The notes under the pieces are model-generated. The model worked only from the letters and a program-made list of their open reading frames with translations, was not told the origin of the DNA and did not search any database. From Flavobacteriaceae bacterium CG_4_10_14_3_um_filter_33_47 (lineage in GTDB: Bacteria; Bacteroidota; Bacteroidia; Flavobacteriales; Flavobacteriaceae): 33,714 nt of DNA. Numbering within the stretch: position 1 is the first letter of the stretch; the number at the start of each line of letters is the position of its first letter. Shown here piece by piece: positions 17,714-25,322 of this stretch. Both the position numbers and the translations under genes were made by a program. The DNA lies in NCBI GenBank assembly GCA_002784145.1, contig PFKE01000078.1, positions 1 to 33,714 on the forward strand. The letters are read 5' to 3'.

Positions 17714-17971
17714 ATGGAATTAGTCGTAACAAGACAACATATAACAAGAGAATTTGAACCTAAAGTTGTTGAAAAATATATTAAACCAGAAGGGTTATTA
17801 AATTCAAATTATCAGTGTATTGCAAAGTCAAATTTAGAAAATGTTGAAGCCACTTCTATTTTTGGTATTAAGCAACGTATTAAAAGCTATCAATACAGCA
17901 CAACTTCAAGTATTGAAACCTTATTAAAAGTTGGTGTTTTTATGATACTCTATTTGGTGTTGTTTTCTTAA
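17714..17971 (+). CDS. Small protein with C-terminal membrane anchor, unknown function
   Basis: An 85-residue protein not recognised from any family. Residues 1-67 are hydrophilic and begin MELVVTRQHITREFEPKVVEK. The last 17 residues (VGVFMILYLVLFS) form one hydrophobic helix, so it is probably a tail-anchored inner-membrane protein. It opens the accessory block, has its own terminator at 18017-18050 and ATG at 17714. The spacing from trkH (161 bp) suggests an independent promoter, though I see no clear TAnnTTTG. Confidence 0.6.
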   Translation: MELVVTRQHITREFEPKVVEKYIKPEGLLNSNYQCIAKSNLENVEATSIFGIKQRIKSYQYSTTSSIETLLKVGVFMILYLVLFS

Positions 17972-18016
17972 TGATTTGTTGATTCGTCTCTTTACACTCA
18001 AAGAGATTCTATATAT

Positions 18017-18050
18017 TGTAAGCCACTAAATTTTAGTGGCTTACATTTTT
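18017..18050 (+). terminator. Terminator after the 85-residue gene
   Basis: Stem TGTAAGCCACT (18017-18027) / AGTGGCTTACA (18035-18045), loop AAATTTT, followed by a T run to about 18050. Confidence 0.8.
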
Positions 18051-18107
18051 TATATCAAAAAACCATTTATCGGCCAAACCTCCGGTAAATATTAAAAATC
18101 CCATTAA

Positions 18108-18167
18108 ATTCTGTAATAATTATCAAAAATTGTGTAATAAAAAAGGACACAAGCCAAACTACTTTTG
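18108..18167 (+). promoter_or_regulatory. Shared activator-type promoter, copy A
   Basis: A 30-bp block at 18108-18137 begins ATTCTGTAATAAT and ends TGTGTAA. It matches the block upstream of the gene at 22766 at 24 of 30 positions. TGTAA occurs twice, 21 bp apart (18112 and 18133). The core TACTTTTG is at 18160-18167, 22 nt after the block, with no TTG at -33. This is the pattern of a promoter needing an activator bound as a direct-repeat dimer on one helix face. Confidence 0.6.
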
Positions 18168-18217
18168 TATAAAAATTTAGAGTAGAGTTTTTTATTATAC
18201 AATTTATTTGAAAGATT

Positions 18218-18424
18218 ATGAATAAAACTTTAAAATCCATTCTGTTGGTAGTAGGTCTAGTTTTGTTGATCTATGGTGTTTACACCGTATTTGCTCCAGA
18301 AGCTTCATTAAGTATTGGCTCGCTAGATATTACAGCTCAAGATAATACCAATTCATACATCATGATTGGATTAGGGCTAGCATCTATTCTTATCAGTTTT
18401 ATTGGAGGTAAATATTTAAACTGA
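18218..18424 (+). CDS. Small two-helix membrane protein, DUF3185-like
   Basis: A 68-residue protein with two predicted transmembrane helices (about 6-27 and 46-63) joined by a short polar loop (APEASLSIGSLDITAQDNTN). The helix-loop-helix layout with LVVGLVLLIYGVY resembles DUF3185-type proteins, whose function is unknown. Its promoter shares a 30-bp element with that of the tiny membrane protein at 22766, so the two are likely induced together. Confidence 0.65.
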   Translation: MNKTLKSILLVVGLVLLIYGVYTVFAPEASLSIGSLDITAQDNTNSYIMIGLGLASILISFIGGKYLN

Positions 18425-18442
18425 TTTGTAATGAAAATTTAT

Positions 18443-18524
18443 ACTGTCTAAAGTTAATACAGTTCTTATATAATATAGTTGGTTGGTGAATTATGTATGG
18501 TATCAATCTTTAGGCAGTTTTTTT
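18443..18524 (+). terminator. Possible terminator or attenuator before the AI-2E family gene
   Basis: ACTGTCTAAAG (18443-18453) can pair with CTTTAGGCAGT (18508-18518, one G-U), followed by seven T. The loop is long (54 nt). The same left arm can also pair locally with ACAGT at 18459-18463, an alternative fold. The T run ends 13 bp before the start codon at 18538. Confidence 0.35.
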
Positions 18525-18537
18525 AATATTAAAATAG

Positions 18538-19656
18538 ATGTATTCAAAAAACCACATTACTCATAGTGCCTTAAGCCTTTTTTCACTTATTGCAGTGGTT
18601 TTTATATTATATGTTTTACAACCTTTTTTAGTTCCATTATTTTACGCTGTCATATTTAGCGTTATGATATTTCCTATTCAAAAATTTCTTGAAAAAAAAT
18701 GGAGATTTAACAGATTGTTAGCAACCATCTGCTCTTTAACTATCTTGATTTTTTTAACGGTATTGCTTGTGTTTTTAATTAGTACAAGGCTAGAAAATTT
18801 TATTGATAATAGTGAAGAATATTCCAAAAAGCTATCCGAGTTATTTCGCAAATCAATCAATTATTTTGAGAAATCATTTGGTGTTGGAAATAATAGAATT
18901 TTATCAGGGACTGATCTTAAAACAGAAAACATCATTAAAAACAACTTTGACAAAATTGGAGTGGTTATTTCTGAATCGGGAAGTATTTTAGGGAATCTGG
19001 TTTTAGTTCCTGTTTATATATTTTTCTTTCTATACTACAGGGTTTTTTTTAGAACATTTATATACAAAGTGTTTAATTCACACCCTAAAATATTTCTTAA
19101 TAATATTATAAATAAGATTTATCTAATTCAGCAAAATTATTTATTGGGCTTGCTTAAGGTCATCATCATTGTTGGATGTTTAAATAGTATTGGATTACTT
19201 TTGTTAGGCATTGGAGATCCTTTCTTTTTTGGCTTTTTAGGGGCTTTTTTATTGTTAATACCTTACATAGGCATTATTGTAGGATCATTATTGCCTGCAA
19301 TTATTGCTTTAGCAACCAAAGATTCTGCTTGGTATGCTTTTGGAGTTATAGGTGTTTTTGGATTTATACAATTTTTAGAAGGAAATTTTATTACGCCCAA
19401 AATTACTGGATCAAAAGTAAGTATCAATCCTTTTATTGCCATTACATCTCTTTTGTTGTTTTCCATGCTTTGGGGAATATCAGGAATGGTTTTGGCATTA
19501 CCCGTTGTTGCCACGTTAAAAATATTATTTGATCATACTCCAGGCTATGAAGCATATGGGTTTTTAATTGGAGAATCTTTAGATAAGTATTTACAAAGCA
19601 GATCAAAACAACGTTTAAAAAAATGGGAAAAAATTAGAAAAATGAAACACGAATAA
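18538..19656 (+). CDS. AI-2E family transporter (PF01594-type permease)
   Basis: A 372-residue inner-membrane protein with about seven to eight hydrophobic helices and a polar segment (about 84-145) after the first pair. The family signature region is present: LIPYIGIIVGSLLPAIIALA, then FGFIQFLEGNFITPKITGSKVSINPF and the final ISGMVLALPVVATLKILFD. Members include TqsA, linked to autoinducer-2 export, and Na+/H+ antiporters, so substrate is not predictable. The basic C-terminal tail (KQRLKKWEKIRKMK) is cytoplasmic. It lies in the accessory block downstream of the DUF3185-like gene. Confidence 0.88.
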   Translation: MYSKNHITHSALSLFSLIAVVFILYVLQPFLVPLFYAVIFSVMIFPIQKFLEKKWRFNRLLATICSLTILIFLTVLLVFLISTRLENFIDNSEEYSKKLSELFRKSINYFEKSFGVGNNRILSGTDLKTENIIKNNFDKIGVVISESGSILGNLVLVPVYIFFFLYYRVFFRTFIYKVFNSHPKIFLNNIINKIYLIQQNYLLGLLKVIIIVGCLNSIGLLLLGIGDPFFFGFLGAFLLLIPYIGIIVGSLLPAIIALATKDSAWYAFGVIGVFGFIQFLEGNFITPKITGSKVSINPFIAITSLLLFSMLWGISGMVLALPVVATLKILFDHTPGYEAYGFLIGESLDKYLQSRSKQRLKKWEKIRKMKHE

Positions 19657-19778
19657 TTAGACATATCCTTTATTAGGTTTGTATTAATCTAGTTATATAA
19701 CAAATAAAAAGGCTTTTATACAAAATCCTTCACTACCTTTACTTGTTAGCCTTTTAATAAAAGTCAACATATTTTTAT

Positions 19779-20345
19779 ATGAAACTATTCTTGAAATTTG
19801 ATTTTAACACACTCAGTAAAAAAGTATTGGAGTCTAAGTTAGATGAGCAAAACTTGGAATACAAAATCCTAGGTTTTGGCGAGATAGAGCTTATAAAAAA
19901 ACTAACTCCTGAAGATTACGATGCTTTACAAAGTTCTTTACATGACTATGGTATTGAAATAGTTGAAAGTCAGAAAAGTATTTTAGTTCAAAAAATTAAA
20001 GATATGATCATCAATATGGTTTTTAATGAAAATATCGATTTAAAAGTAAAAAGTTCGGTGTATTTATCTAAAAATATAGGGCACAGTTATGGATATCTTT
20101 CTAATTTGTTTTCAGAAATGACCTATTCATCCATTGGAAATTTTATCATCATTCAAAAAATAGAATATGTAAAACATCTCATTTTAAATACAGAATTAAA
20201 TTTAACCGAAATAGCTTTCAAACTTAACTATTCCAGCGTTGCACACTTAAGTACTCAGTTTAAAAATGCTACAGGTATCACGCCTTCTGCTTTTCAGCGT
20301 ATTATTTTTAAAAGAAGGAAACTTGCAAAGCAAAAAACAAAATAA
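19779..20345 (+). CDS. AraC-family transcriptional regulator
   Basis: A 188-residue regulator. The N-terminal part (1-60) has the strand-helix-strand pattern of a small ferredoxin-like domain (MKLFLKFDFNTLSKKVLESK), as in a common Bacteroidota AraC family. The C-terminal part (about 85-180) is an AraC double helix-turn-helix, with the second unit LTEIAFKLNYSSVAHLSTQF and the family motif GITPSAFQ. The tail is very basic (FKRRKLAKQK). Only 15 bp separate it from the response regulator, so AraC, regulator and kinase form one operon. A TAGGTTTG core lies at 19674-19681, about 98 bp upstream. A reasonable candidate for the activator of the shared promoters (inference). Confidence 0.85.
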   Translation: MKLFLKFDFNTLSKKVLESKLDEQNLEYKILGFGEIELIKKLTPEDYDALQSSLHDYGIEIVESQKSILVQKIKDMIINMVFNENIDLKVKSSVYLSKNIGHSYGYLSNLFSEMTYSSIGNFIIIQKIEYVKHLILNTELNLTEIAFKLNYSSVAHLSTQFKNATGITPSAFQRIIFKRRKLAKQKTK

Positions 20346-20360
20346 ATTTATTAAAAAGGT

Positions 20361-20807
20361 ATGCAAAAAGATTATATCTATATAATTCTAGCTGATGATG
20401 ATGAAGATGACATTCTTTTTTTTACGGATGCTTTTGATGAATTAAAAATCAACACCAAAGTTAATTCGTTTAAAGATGGTGAAGAGCTTATGAATTATTT
20501 AAATAAAGATAATGCCCTTATGCCTAACGTTCTGTTTCTGGATTTAAATATGCCAAAAAAAACTGGAATAGAATGTTTGGCAGAGATTAAGGCTAGCCAG
20601 AAAATGTCTGATATTGCCATAGCCATTTATTCTACATCTGCTTCAGATGATGATATTGAAAAAACCTTTGTATTGGGCGCAAATATTTATATAAAAAAAC
20701 CGAGCGACTTTAAAAAACTTAAAAAAGTACTTTCAGAAGTTGTTGCCATTAATTGGCAATACCATACCAACGCCTTAAATAAAGACAACTTTTTATTGCG
20801 GCTATAA
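20361..20807 (+). CDS. Single-domain response regulator (CheY/Rcp1-like)
   Basis: A 148-residue receiver domain with no output domain. The acidic pocket is DDDED (12-16), the phospho-acceptor D61 is in LFLDLNMPKKTG, the switch Ser/Thr is around 91 in IYSTSAS and the conserved Lys113 is in IKKPSD. The FLDLNMPKKTG pattern is that of Rcp1-type receivers paired with hybrid-free kinases. Its stop codon overlaps the kinase start by one base (TAATG), so translation is coupled. It probably passes its signal by protein contact, for example to the AraC protein encoded just upstream. Confidence 0.93.
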   Translation: MQKDYIYIILADDDEDDILFFTDAFDELKINTKVNSFKDGEELMNYLNKDNALMPNVLFLDLNMPKKTGIECLAEIKASQKMSDIAIAIYSTSASDDDIEKTFVLGANIYIKKPSDFKKLKKVLSEVVAINWQYHTNALNKDNFLLRL

Positions 20808-22594
20808 TGATCATGAACAATTGGTTTAAATCGACATTATTTTTAAAAATCATTCTTTTATTAAGTTTGTTTGTCATTCTAGTTATAGGTGGCCTTACTT
20901 TCAGACATATTTCTAATTTAACAAGTTCTACAGAAGTTGTTGTTAAAACCTATAAAGTTAATTTAGAGTTAGAACAAATAATCTCATATTTAAGAGATGC
21001 TGAAAGTGGATATAGAAATTATATAGTCACCAAAGATACTTTTTATATAGAGTCTTATTTAAATGCACATAAAAAAGTCAACAATTCTTTCCTAAACCTA
21101 AGAAATCTCATTAAAGTAAATTCAGAGCAACAGGAAAACTTAAAGATTTTAAATAAATTAACCGATAGCCTTTTTTCAAGTTTCGCTGAATCTAAAGTGT
21201 TTGTTAAGAATGATGAAACAAATACCGAAACATTCAAAACTCTTTTTTTTAAAGAAAAAGTAATCATTGACAGTATCAGACGCCAGTCTATGGTTATGTT
21301 TCAATTAGAAAATAAACTGCTTAATGAGCGTCAAAAGGAATTTCAAAGCGATTTAAAATTTACGCCATTATTTTTTTATGTTGTGTTACTAATCATGCTT
21401 TTACTCATTATCATTGCATATACAAAGATTAGCAACAACCTAAAAAACATCAAAGCAAAAAATGACCAATTATTAATCTTTAAAGAATCTACAAACCAAT
21501 CCGAAATTATTGGTAAACATGGTAATTGGGTTTGGCATATAGATTCTGATAAGTATGTCTATTCAGACAATCTATATCGGCTTTTAGGTGAAGAACCCCA
21601 ATCGTTTGAAGCTACTTTTGATAATTTTTTAAAATTTGTTCATCCTGATGATGTGGGTAAATTAGCGGAAGATTTAGATAAAATGATTGATGTAGAAGAG
21701 TTGCCCTTTACAAACTATAGAATTATTCAAAAAAACGGTACAATAAAATATCTTAAAGCTTATGCAAAATCTTTTTATAGTGATAGTGGACAAAAACGAC
21801 TGCTAGGTAATACCAGTGATGTTACCGATGAGATTAAAAGTATTTTAACCCTTGAAGAACGTAATTTAGAATTAGAACAAAATAACAAAGAGCTTTCTGC
21901 TTTTAATTATGCAGCTAGTCATGATTTGCAAGAGCCTTTACGAAAAATACTGACCTTTATTTCTAGGCTAGAAGAAAAGGAAAGCAATAACTTTTCAGAT
22001 ACAGGACAGCAATATTTAGAACACATTAAAGCTGCAGCTTCAAGAATGCGTTTATTAATAGATGATTTACTTCAATTTTCAAGAACAAATAAACCCGACA
22101 AAGAGTTTGTTAATGCAGATTTAAATGAGCTTTTTGAAAATGCCAAACAAGATTTAACTGTAATTATTTCAGAGAAAAAGGCGCAAATCAAAATTGCTAC
22201 CTTGCCAAAAGCAACGGTTATAGATTTTCAGATACAGCAATTGTTTTTGAATTTATTGAGCAATTCTTTAAAATATAGTAAAGAAGAAACGGCGCCAATT
22301 ATTAAAATATATTATTCTAAAGTGGAAGCGGATAAGGAGCCTATTTTATATAAAGCTCCACAAAGCCATTACCATAAAATTACTTTTACCGATAATGGTA
22401 TTGGTTTTGACCAAAAATATGCCAAAAAAATATTTGACCTATTTAATAGACTGCACAACAAGCAGGACTATTCTGGTACAGGCATAGGGTTATCCATATG
22501 TAAAAAAATTATTCAAAACCATAAAGGGTTTATTTTTGCCAATGGCGAGATTAATGTTGGCTCTGTTTTTACCATATATCTTCCAGTTAATTAA
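20807..22594 (+). CDS. CHASE3/PAS sensor histidine kinase
   Basis: A 595-residue membrane kinase. Two helices (about 12-30 and 186-206) enclose a CHASE3-like periplasmic helical domain (38-180, with ESGYRNYIVT near 66-75). A PAS domain with PAC follows (about 232-345, GNWVWHIDSDKYVYSDNLYR), then a coiled coil, the HisKA H-box with H372 in ASHDLQEPLRK, and the HATPase domain: N-box LNLLSNSLKYS (481-491), G1 DNGIGF (529-534) and G2 GTGIGL (557-562). Architecture is like the Cph1/Rcp1-type CHASE3 kinases of Bacteroidota. The ligand is unknown. Coupled to the response regulator. Confidence 0.93.
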   Translation: MIMNNWFKSTLFLKIILLLSLFVILVIGGLTFRHISNLTSSTEVVVKTYKVNLELEQIISYLRDAESGYRNYIVTKDTFYIESYLNAHKKVNNSFLNLRNLIKVNSEQQENLKILNKLTDSLFSSFAESKVFVKNDETNTETFKTLFFKEKVIIDSIRRQSMVMFQLENKLLNERQKEFQSDLKFTPLFFYVVLLIMLLLIIIAYTKISNNLKNIKAKNDQLLIFKESTNQSEIIGKHGNWVWHIDSDKYVYSDNLYRLLGEEPQSFEATFDNFLKFVHPDDVGKLAEDLDKMIDVEELPFTNYRIIQKNGTIKYLKAYAKSFYSDSGQKRLLGNTSDVTDEIKSILTLEERNLELEQNNKELSAFNYAASHDLQEPLRKILTFISRLEEKESNNFSDTGQQYLEHIKAAASRMRLLIDDLLQFSRTNKPDKEFVNADLNELFENAKQDLTVIISEKKAQIKIATLPKATVIDFQIQQLFLNLLSNSLKYSKEETAPIIKIYYSKVEADKEPILYKAPQSHYHKITFTDNGIGFDQKYAKKIFDLFNRLHNKQDYSGTGIGLSICKKIIQNHKGFIFANGEINVGSVFTIYLPVN

Positions 22595-22670
22595 AATTAT
22601 ACTTCACATACCTTTTTTTAAGCATGTCAAAACTCCTTCGGACAATTTTTAAAACTAGTTTAATATAGAA

Positions 22671-22730
22671 ATTCTGTAACAATCACTAAAAATGATGTAA
22701 AAGTTAAGAGCCAATGGGGTTGTAACTTTG
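22671..22730 (+). promoter_or_regulatory. Shared activator-type promoter, copy B
   Basis: The block 22671-22700 (ATTCTGTAACAATCA to TGATGTAA) matches copy A at 18108. TGTAA repeats are at 22675 and 22696, 21 bp apart. The core TAACTTTG is at 22723-22730, with the same offset of 52 bp from the block start as in copy A. No TTG sits at -33. It drives the small gene at 22766 and probably the genes after it. Confidence 0.6.
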
Positions 22731-22765
22731 TATTATAAATTAATAACAATTAAAAACCAAACATC

Positions 22766-22918
22766 ATGAGAAGTTTATTATATCTAGTAGCTGTTATACT
22801 TATTATAGGATGGGCTTTAGGGTTCTTTGTTTACAGTGCAGGATCCATAATCCATATTTTATTAGTCATTGCGGTCATTGCAATATTGTTAAGACTTATT
22901 GGTGGAAAAGGGTTGTGA
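22766..22918 (+). CDS. 50-residue membrane peptide, DUF5670/lmo0937-like
   Basis: A very short gene (50 codons) with ATG at 22766 and TGA at 22916-22918. It encodes two hydrophobic helices separated by a short turn (VYSAGSIIH), ending in LLRLIGGKGL, the pattern of the lmo0937/DUF5670 family of stress-linked small membrane proteins. The function of that family is unknown. It has a dedicated promoter matching that of 18218, and the YtxH gene begins 77 bp downstream. Confidence 0.8.
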   Translation: MRSLLYLVAVILIIGWALGFFVYSAGSIIHILLVIAVIAILLRLIGGKGL

Positions 22919-22995
22919 TTTTTTACAACTCTAAATAAAAATGAATACTATCAAAACTTTAAGAACGAAAAATTAATATCACAAACATTAAAATT

Positions 22996-23256
22996 ATGAA
23001 ATCAAATGTATTAGGTATTGTTGCAGGATTAGCAGCAGGAGCCTTGTTAGGAGTGCTTTTTGCACCAGATAAAGGATCAAAAACAAGAAAAAAAATTAAA
23101 ACTAAAACAAGCAAATTAAAAAATGATTTAAAGGATGAGTTTGATAGTTTTTTAGATACTGCCTCAAAAAAATATAATTCCATAGTAGACAAAGGGGAAG
23201 ACATACTTGAAACGGAAAAAGGAAAAATAAAGGACACCATTAATTCTAAAAATTAA
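22996..23256 (+). CDS. YtxH-domain protein
   Basis: An 86-residue protein with the family signature at the N-terminus: a glycine-rich membrane helix followed by a short FAPDKGSKTRKKI motif (residues 5-35), then a charged amphipathic helix rich in Lys and Asp. YtxH proteins are associated with general stress responses and membrane association; the exact role is unknown. Followed after 11 bp by the holin-like gene. Confidence 0.85.
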   Translation: MKSNVLGIVAGLAAGALLGVLFAPDKGSKTRKKIKTKTSKLKNDLKDEFDSFLDTASKKYNSIVDKGEDILETEKGKIKDTINSKN

Positions 23257-23267
23257 AAACCAATTCT

Positions 23268-23669
23268 GTGGAAAATACAGCTACAAGCGTAGAAATGCTT
23301 TTTGAAAAAGCAAAAAAGTATTCAGAAACCAGTTTAGATTTGCTTGCGTTAAATGCTGTAGATAAAACTGGAGATGTGCTTTCTTCCTTAGCATCAAGGG
23401 TTTTTATTGCTATGGCTGTTGCCATGTTTACCTTGTTTTTTAATATAGGAATTAGCTTGGTTATTGGTAAGTTATTACACGAATATTATCTAGGTTTTTT
23501 AATAGTGTCTGCTTTTTATTTGATAACAGCAACTGTATTGTGGTTATTTAAAGCTAAACTTATTGAAACGCCAATAGACAACATGATTGTTGCCAAATTA
23601 TTAAAATCTAGGAGAACTGGGATTAACCTTTTAGACAAATTTAAAGAGAAAAATAATGGCACCATCTAA
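23268..23669 (+). CDS. Holin-like (phage holin/DUF-type) membrane protein
   Basis: A 133-residue protein with a GTG start (23268). The first 43 residues are hydrophilic and helical, then two membrane helices (about 44-68 and 73-96) and a basic C-terminus (KSRRTGINLLDKFKEKNNG). The layout is that of the Actinobacterial holin-X-like proteins found beside YtxH genes in Bacteroidota. A role in lysis is unlikely, since no endolysin is present. It overlaps the next gene by 14 bp. Confidence 0.7.
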   Translation: MENTATSVEMLFEKAKKYSETSLDLLALNAVDKTGDVLSSLASRVFIAMAVAMFTLFFNIGISLVIGKLLHEYYLGFLIVSAFYLITATVLWLFKAKLIETPIDNMIVAKLLKSRRTGINLLDKFKEKNNGTI

Positions 23670-24009
23670 AAATCAAATACAATCTTTAGATAAAGCGATA
23701 AGTTTATTGGAAAGTCAAAAAAGAATCGAATTTATTGATTTAAAGAATCAATTTTTTAAAACGAGAGAACATTTCAGACCACTTAATTTATTAAATGAAA
23801 CCATTAAAGATTTTGGCGAATCACCAGTAATTAAAGCCAATCTTTTTGAAACGATAATCAGTATTACTGGAGGTTATTTTTCAAAAAAACTAATCATAGG
23901 CAAATCAAATTCCTTTATAAAAAATTTGCTGGGATATGTTTTGCAGTTTGGTGTAACAAATTTCATTTCAAAAAAAGTCAGTTCAGATACTGATAACCAA
24001 AGTAAATAA
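23656..24009 (+). CDS. Conserved small protein of the YtxH cluster, unknown function
   Basis: A 117-residue protein whose start overlaps the holin-like gene by 14 bp, implying coupled translation. Sequence features are a Lys/Gln-rich N-terminal half (LLESQKRIEFIDLKNQFFKT) and a moderately hydrophobic stretch around 76-104 (GGYFSKKLIIGKSNSF, LLGYVLQFGVTNFISKK). No family could be assigned with confidence. It probably acts with its two upstream neighbours. Confidence 0.65.
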   Translation: MAPSKNQIQSLDKAISLLESQKRIEFIDLKNQFFKTREHFRPLNLLNETIKDFGESPVIKANLFETIISITGGYFSKKLIIGKSNSFIKNLLGYVLQFGVTNFISKKVSSDTDNQSK

Positions 24010-24041
24010 TAATCAAACCATAATAATTTAAAACAAAGAAC

Positions 24042-24704
24042 ATGAAAACATTAAAATTAACATTAGCAATAGTTGCTTTTGCGGCAATATTTACCTCTTG
24101 TAAAGATACCCAAAAAGATGTAGCCCAAGAAAGAGTTGACAAGTATACAATGTATATTGATTCTGTAAGCAATGTAACTTCTGCTGAAGCAACTAAAAAT
24201 TGGAAAACCATTGAAAGTAATTATCAAAAAAATAAAGAAGAAGCAAACAACGCGATTGTTGACGTGAAAGAAAATACTGAAATGCAAGCATCTATCGATG
24301 AATCAACAGATCAGTTTTTGGTTTTTAAAGCAAAAGTCAAAGCAGAAACAGAAGCTATGCAAGCAGAAAATTTAAAGGTGATGATGAGGCAAACATTGTT
24401 AGGAACCGGTTTTGATAATAATGATATGAAATTTACCTGGATTCATAAAGATAATATTTTAAGTGTTTATCAAAATTTTGTTGACACGGTTGAAAAAAAC
24501 AAAGATTCATATTCAAGAGAAGATTGGGATGAAATCAAGTTATTGTATGAAGCTATTGATACCAGAAAAAATACCGTAGAAAATGAAGGTCTAACAAGCG
24601 AAGACAACAGAAAAATTGCTGGTTTAAAATTAAAATTTGCACCTATGTACACGTTTAATAGAATGGGAGCAAAATCTAGTGAAAACGCTGAAGCAAAAGA
24701 ATAA
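24042..24704 (+). CDS. Lipoprotein of unknown function
   Basis: A 220-residue lipoprotein with signal and lipobox AIFTSC (Cys20). The mature part is highly charged, mostly helical, with several Glu- and Lys-rich runs (AEATKNWKTIESNYQKNKEE), and ends in a small hydrophobic patch KFAPMYTFNRMGAK. I do not recognise the family. The location at the end of the membrane-stress cluster suggests an envelope role. Confidence 0.75.
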   Translation: MKTLKLTLAIVAFAAIFTSCKDTQKDVAQERVDKYTMYIDSVSNVTSAEATKNWKTIESNYQKNKEEANNAIVDVKENTEMQASIDESTDQFLVFKAKVKAETEAMQAENLKVMMRQTLLGTGFDNNDMKFTWIHKDNILSVYQNFVDTVEKNKDSYSREDWDEIKLLYEAIDTRKNTVENEGLTSEDNRKIAGLKLKFAPMYTFNRMGAKSSENAEAKE

Positions 24705-24733
24705 TTAAAAAAATTAACAATAAAATTAAAACA

Positions 24734-25234
24734 ATGAAAAATTTTTTAATAACAGGTATAATAGTATTAATTGCTAGTGTATCAATAAACGCACAGGAAA
24801 TTTCAAAAAATGCCTTAGGTCTAAGACTAGGTGATAGTGATGGTTTTGGAGCTGAAATATCATATCAAGGAAGATTAAGTGCTAACAATAGATTAGAGCT
24901 GGATTTAGGATGGAGAGATGGTAAAAATTATGACGGTTTTAAGCTTGCCGGTTTATACCAATGGGTTTGGAATATTGAAGATGGTTTTAATTGGTATGTT
25001 GGTCTTGGTGGTGGTTTAGGGTCATATGATTATAATGACAATAACTTTAACAATGGAAATGATTTTACAGATACGTTTGTGTTTGCCGCAGGGGATATTG
25101 GTATTGAGTACAATTTTGATATTCCATTATTAATATCTTTAGACTTTAGACCAGAAATAGGTTTTGGTGACGAACTTTATGACAATAACGATTTAGGTTT
25201 AGATATTGCATTAGGTTTAAGGTATCAGTTTTAA
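24734..25234 (+). CDS. Small outer-membrane beta-barrel protein
   Basis: A 166-residue protein with signal peptide (MKNFLITGIIVLIASVSINA, cleaved before QE). The mature part has eight or so short amphipathic strands with many Tyr, Trp, Asp and Gly residues (WYVGLGGGLGSYDYND), ending in LGLRYQF, a typical C-terminal barrel strand. Most likely an OmpA/OmpW-size barrel. The gene follows the lipoprotein by 29 bp and is last in the plus-strand block, ahead of a bidirectional terminator. Confidence 0.8.
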   Translation: MKNFLITGIIVLIASVSINAQEISKNALGLRLGDSDGFGAEISYQGRLSANNRLELDLGWRDGKNYDGFKLAGLYQWVWNIEDGFNWYVGLGGGLGSYDYNDNNFNNGNDFTDTFVFAAGDIGIEYNFDIPLLISLDFRPEIGFGDELYDNNDLGLDIALGLRYQF

Positions 25235-25284
25235 ACTGCTTAAAAAAGCACTATCTGCACTATCTCAAAAACTGTGTAAGTAAT

Positions 25285-25322
25285 AAAAAGATAGCTTCGG
25301 TCTTGACCCAAGCTATCTTTTT
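25285..25322. terminator. Bidirectional terminator, end of block
   Basis: A 13-bp stem AAAAAGATAGCTT / AAGCTATCTTTTT encloses an inner GGTC/GACC stem, with A and T runs on either side. It serves the barrel gene (+) and the cyclophilin gene (-). Confidence 0.85.

Noticed and set aside
23268-23669. Prophage holin and lysis cassette
   Set aside because: No endolysin, integrase or structural phage gene nearby; the neighbours are YtxH-type stress proteins.
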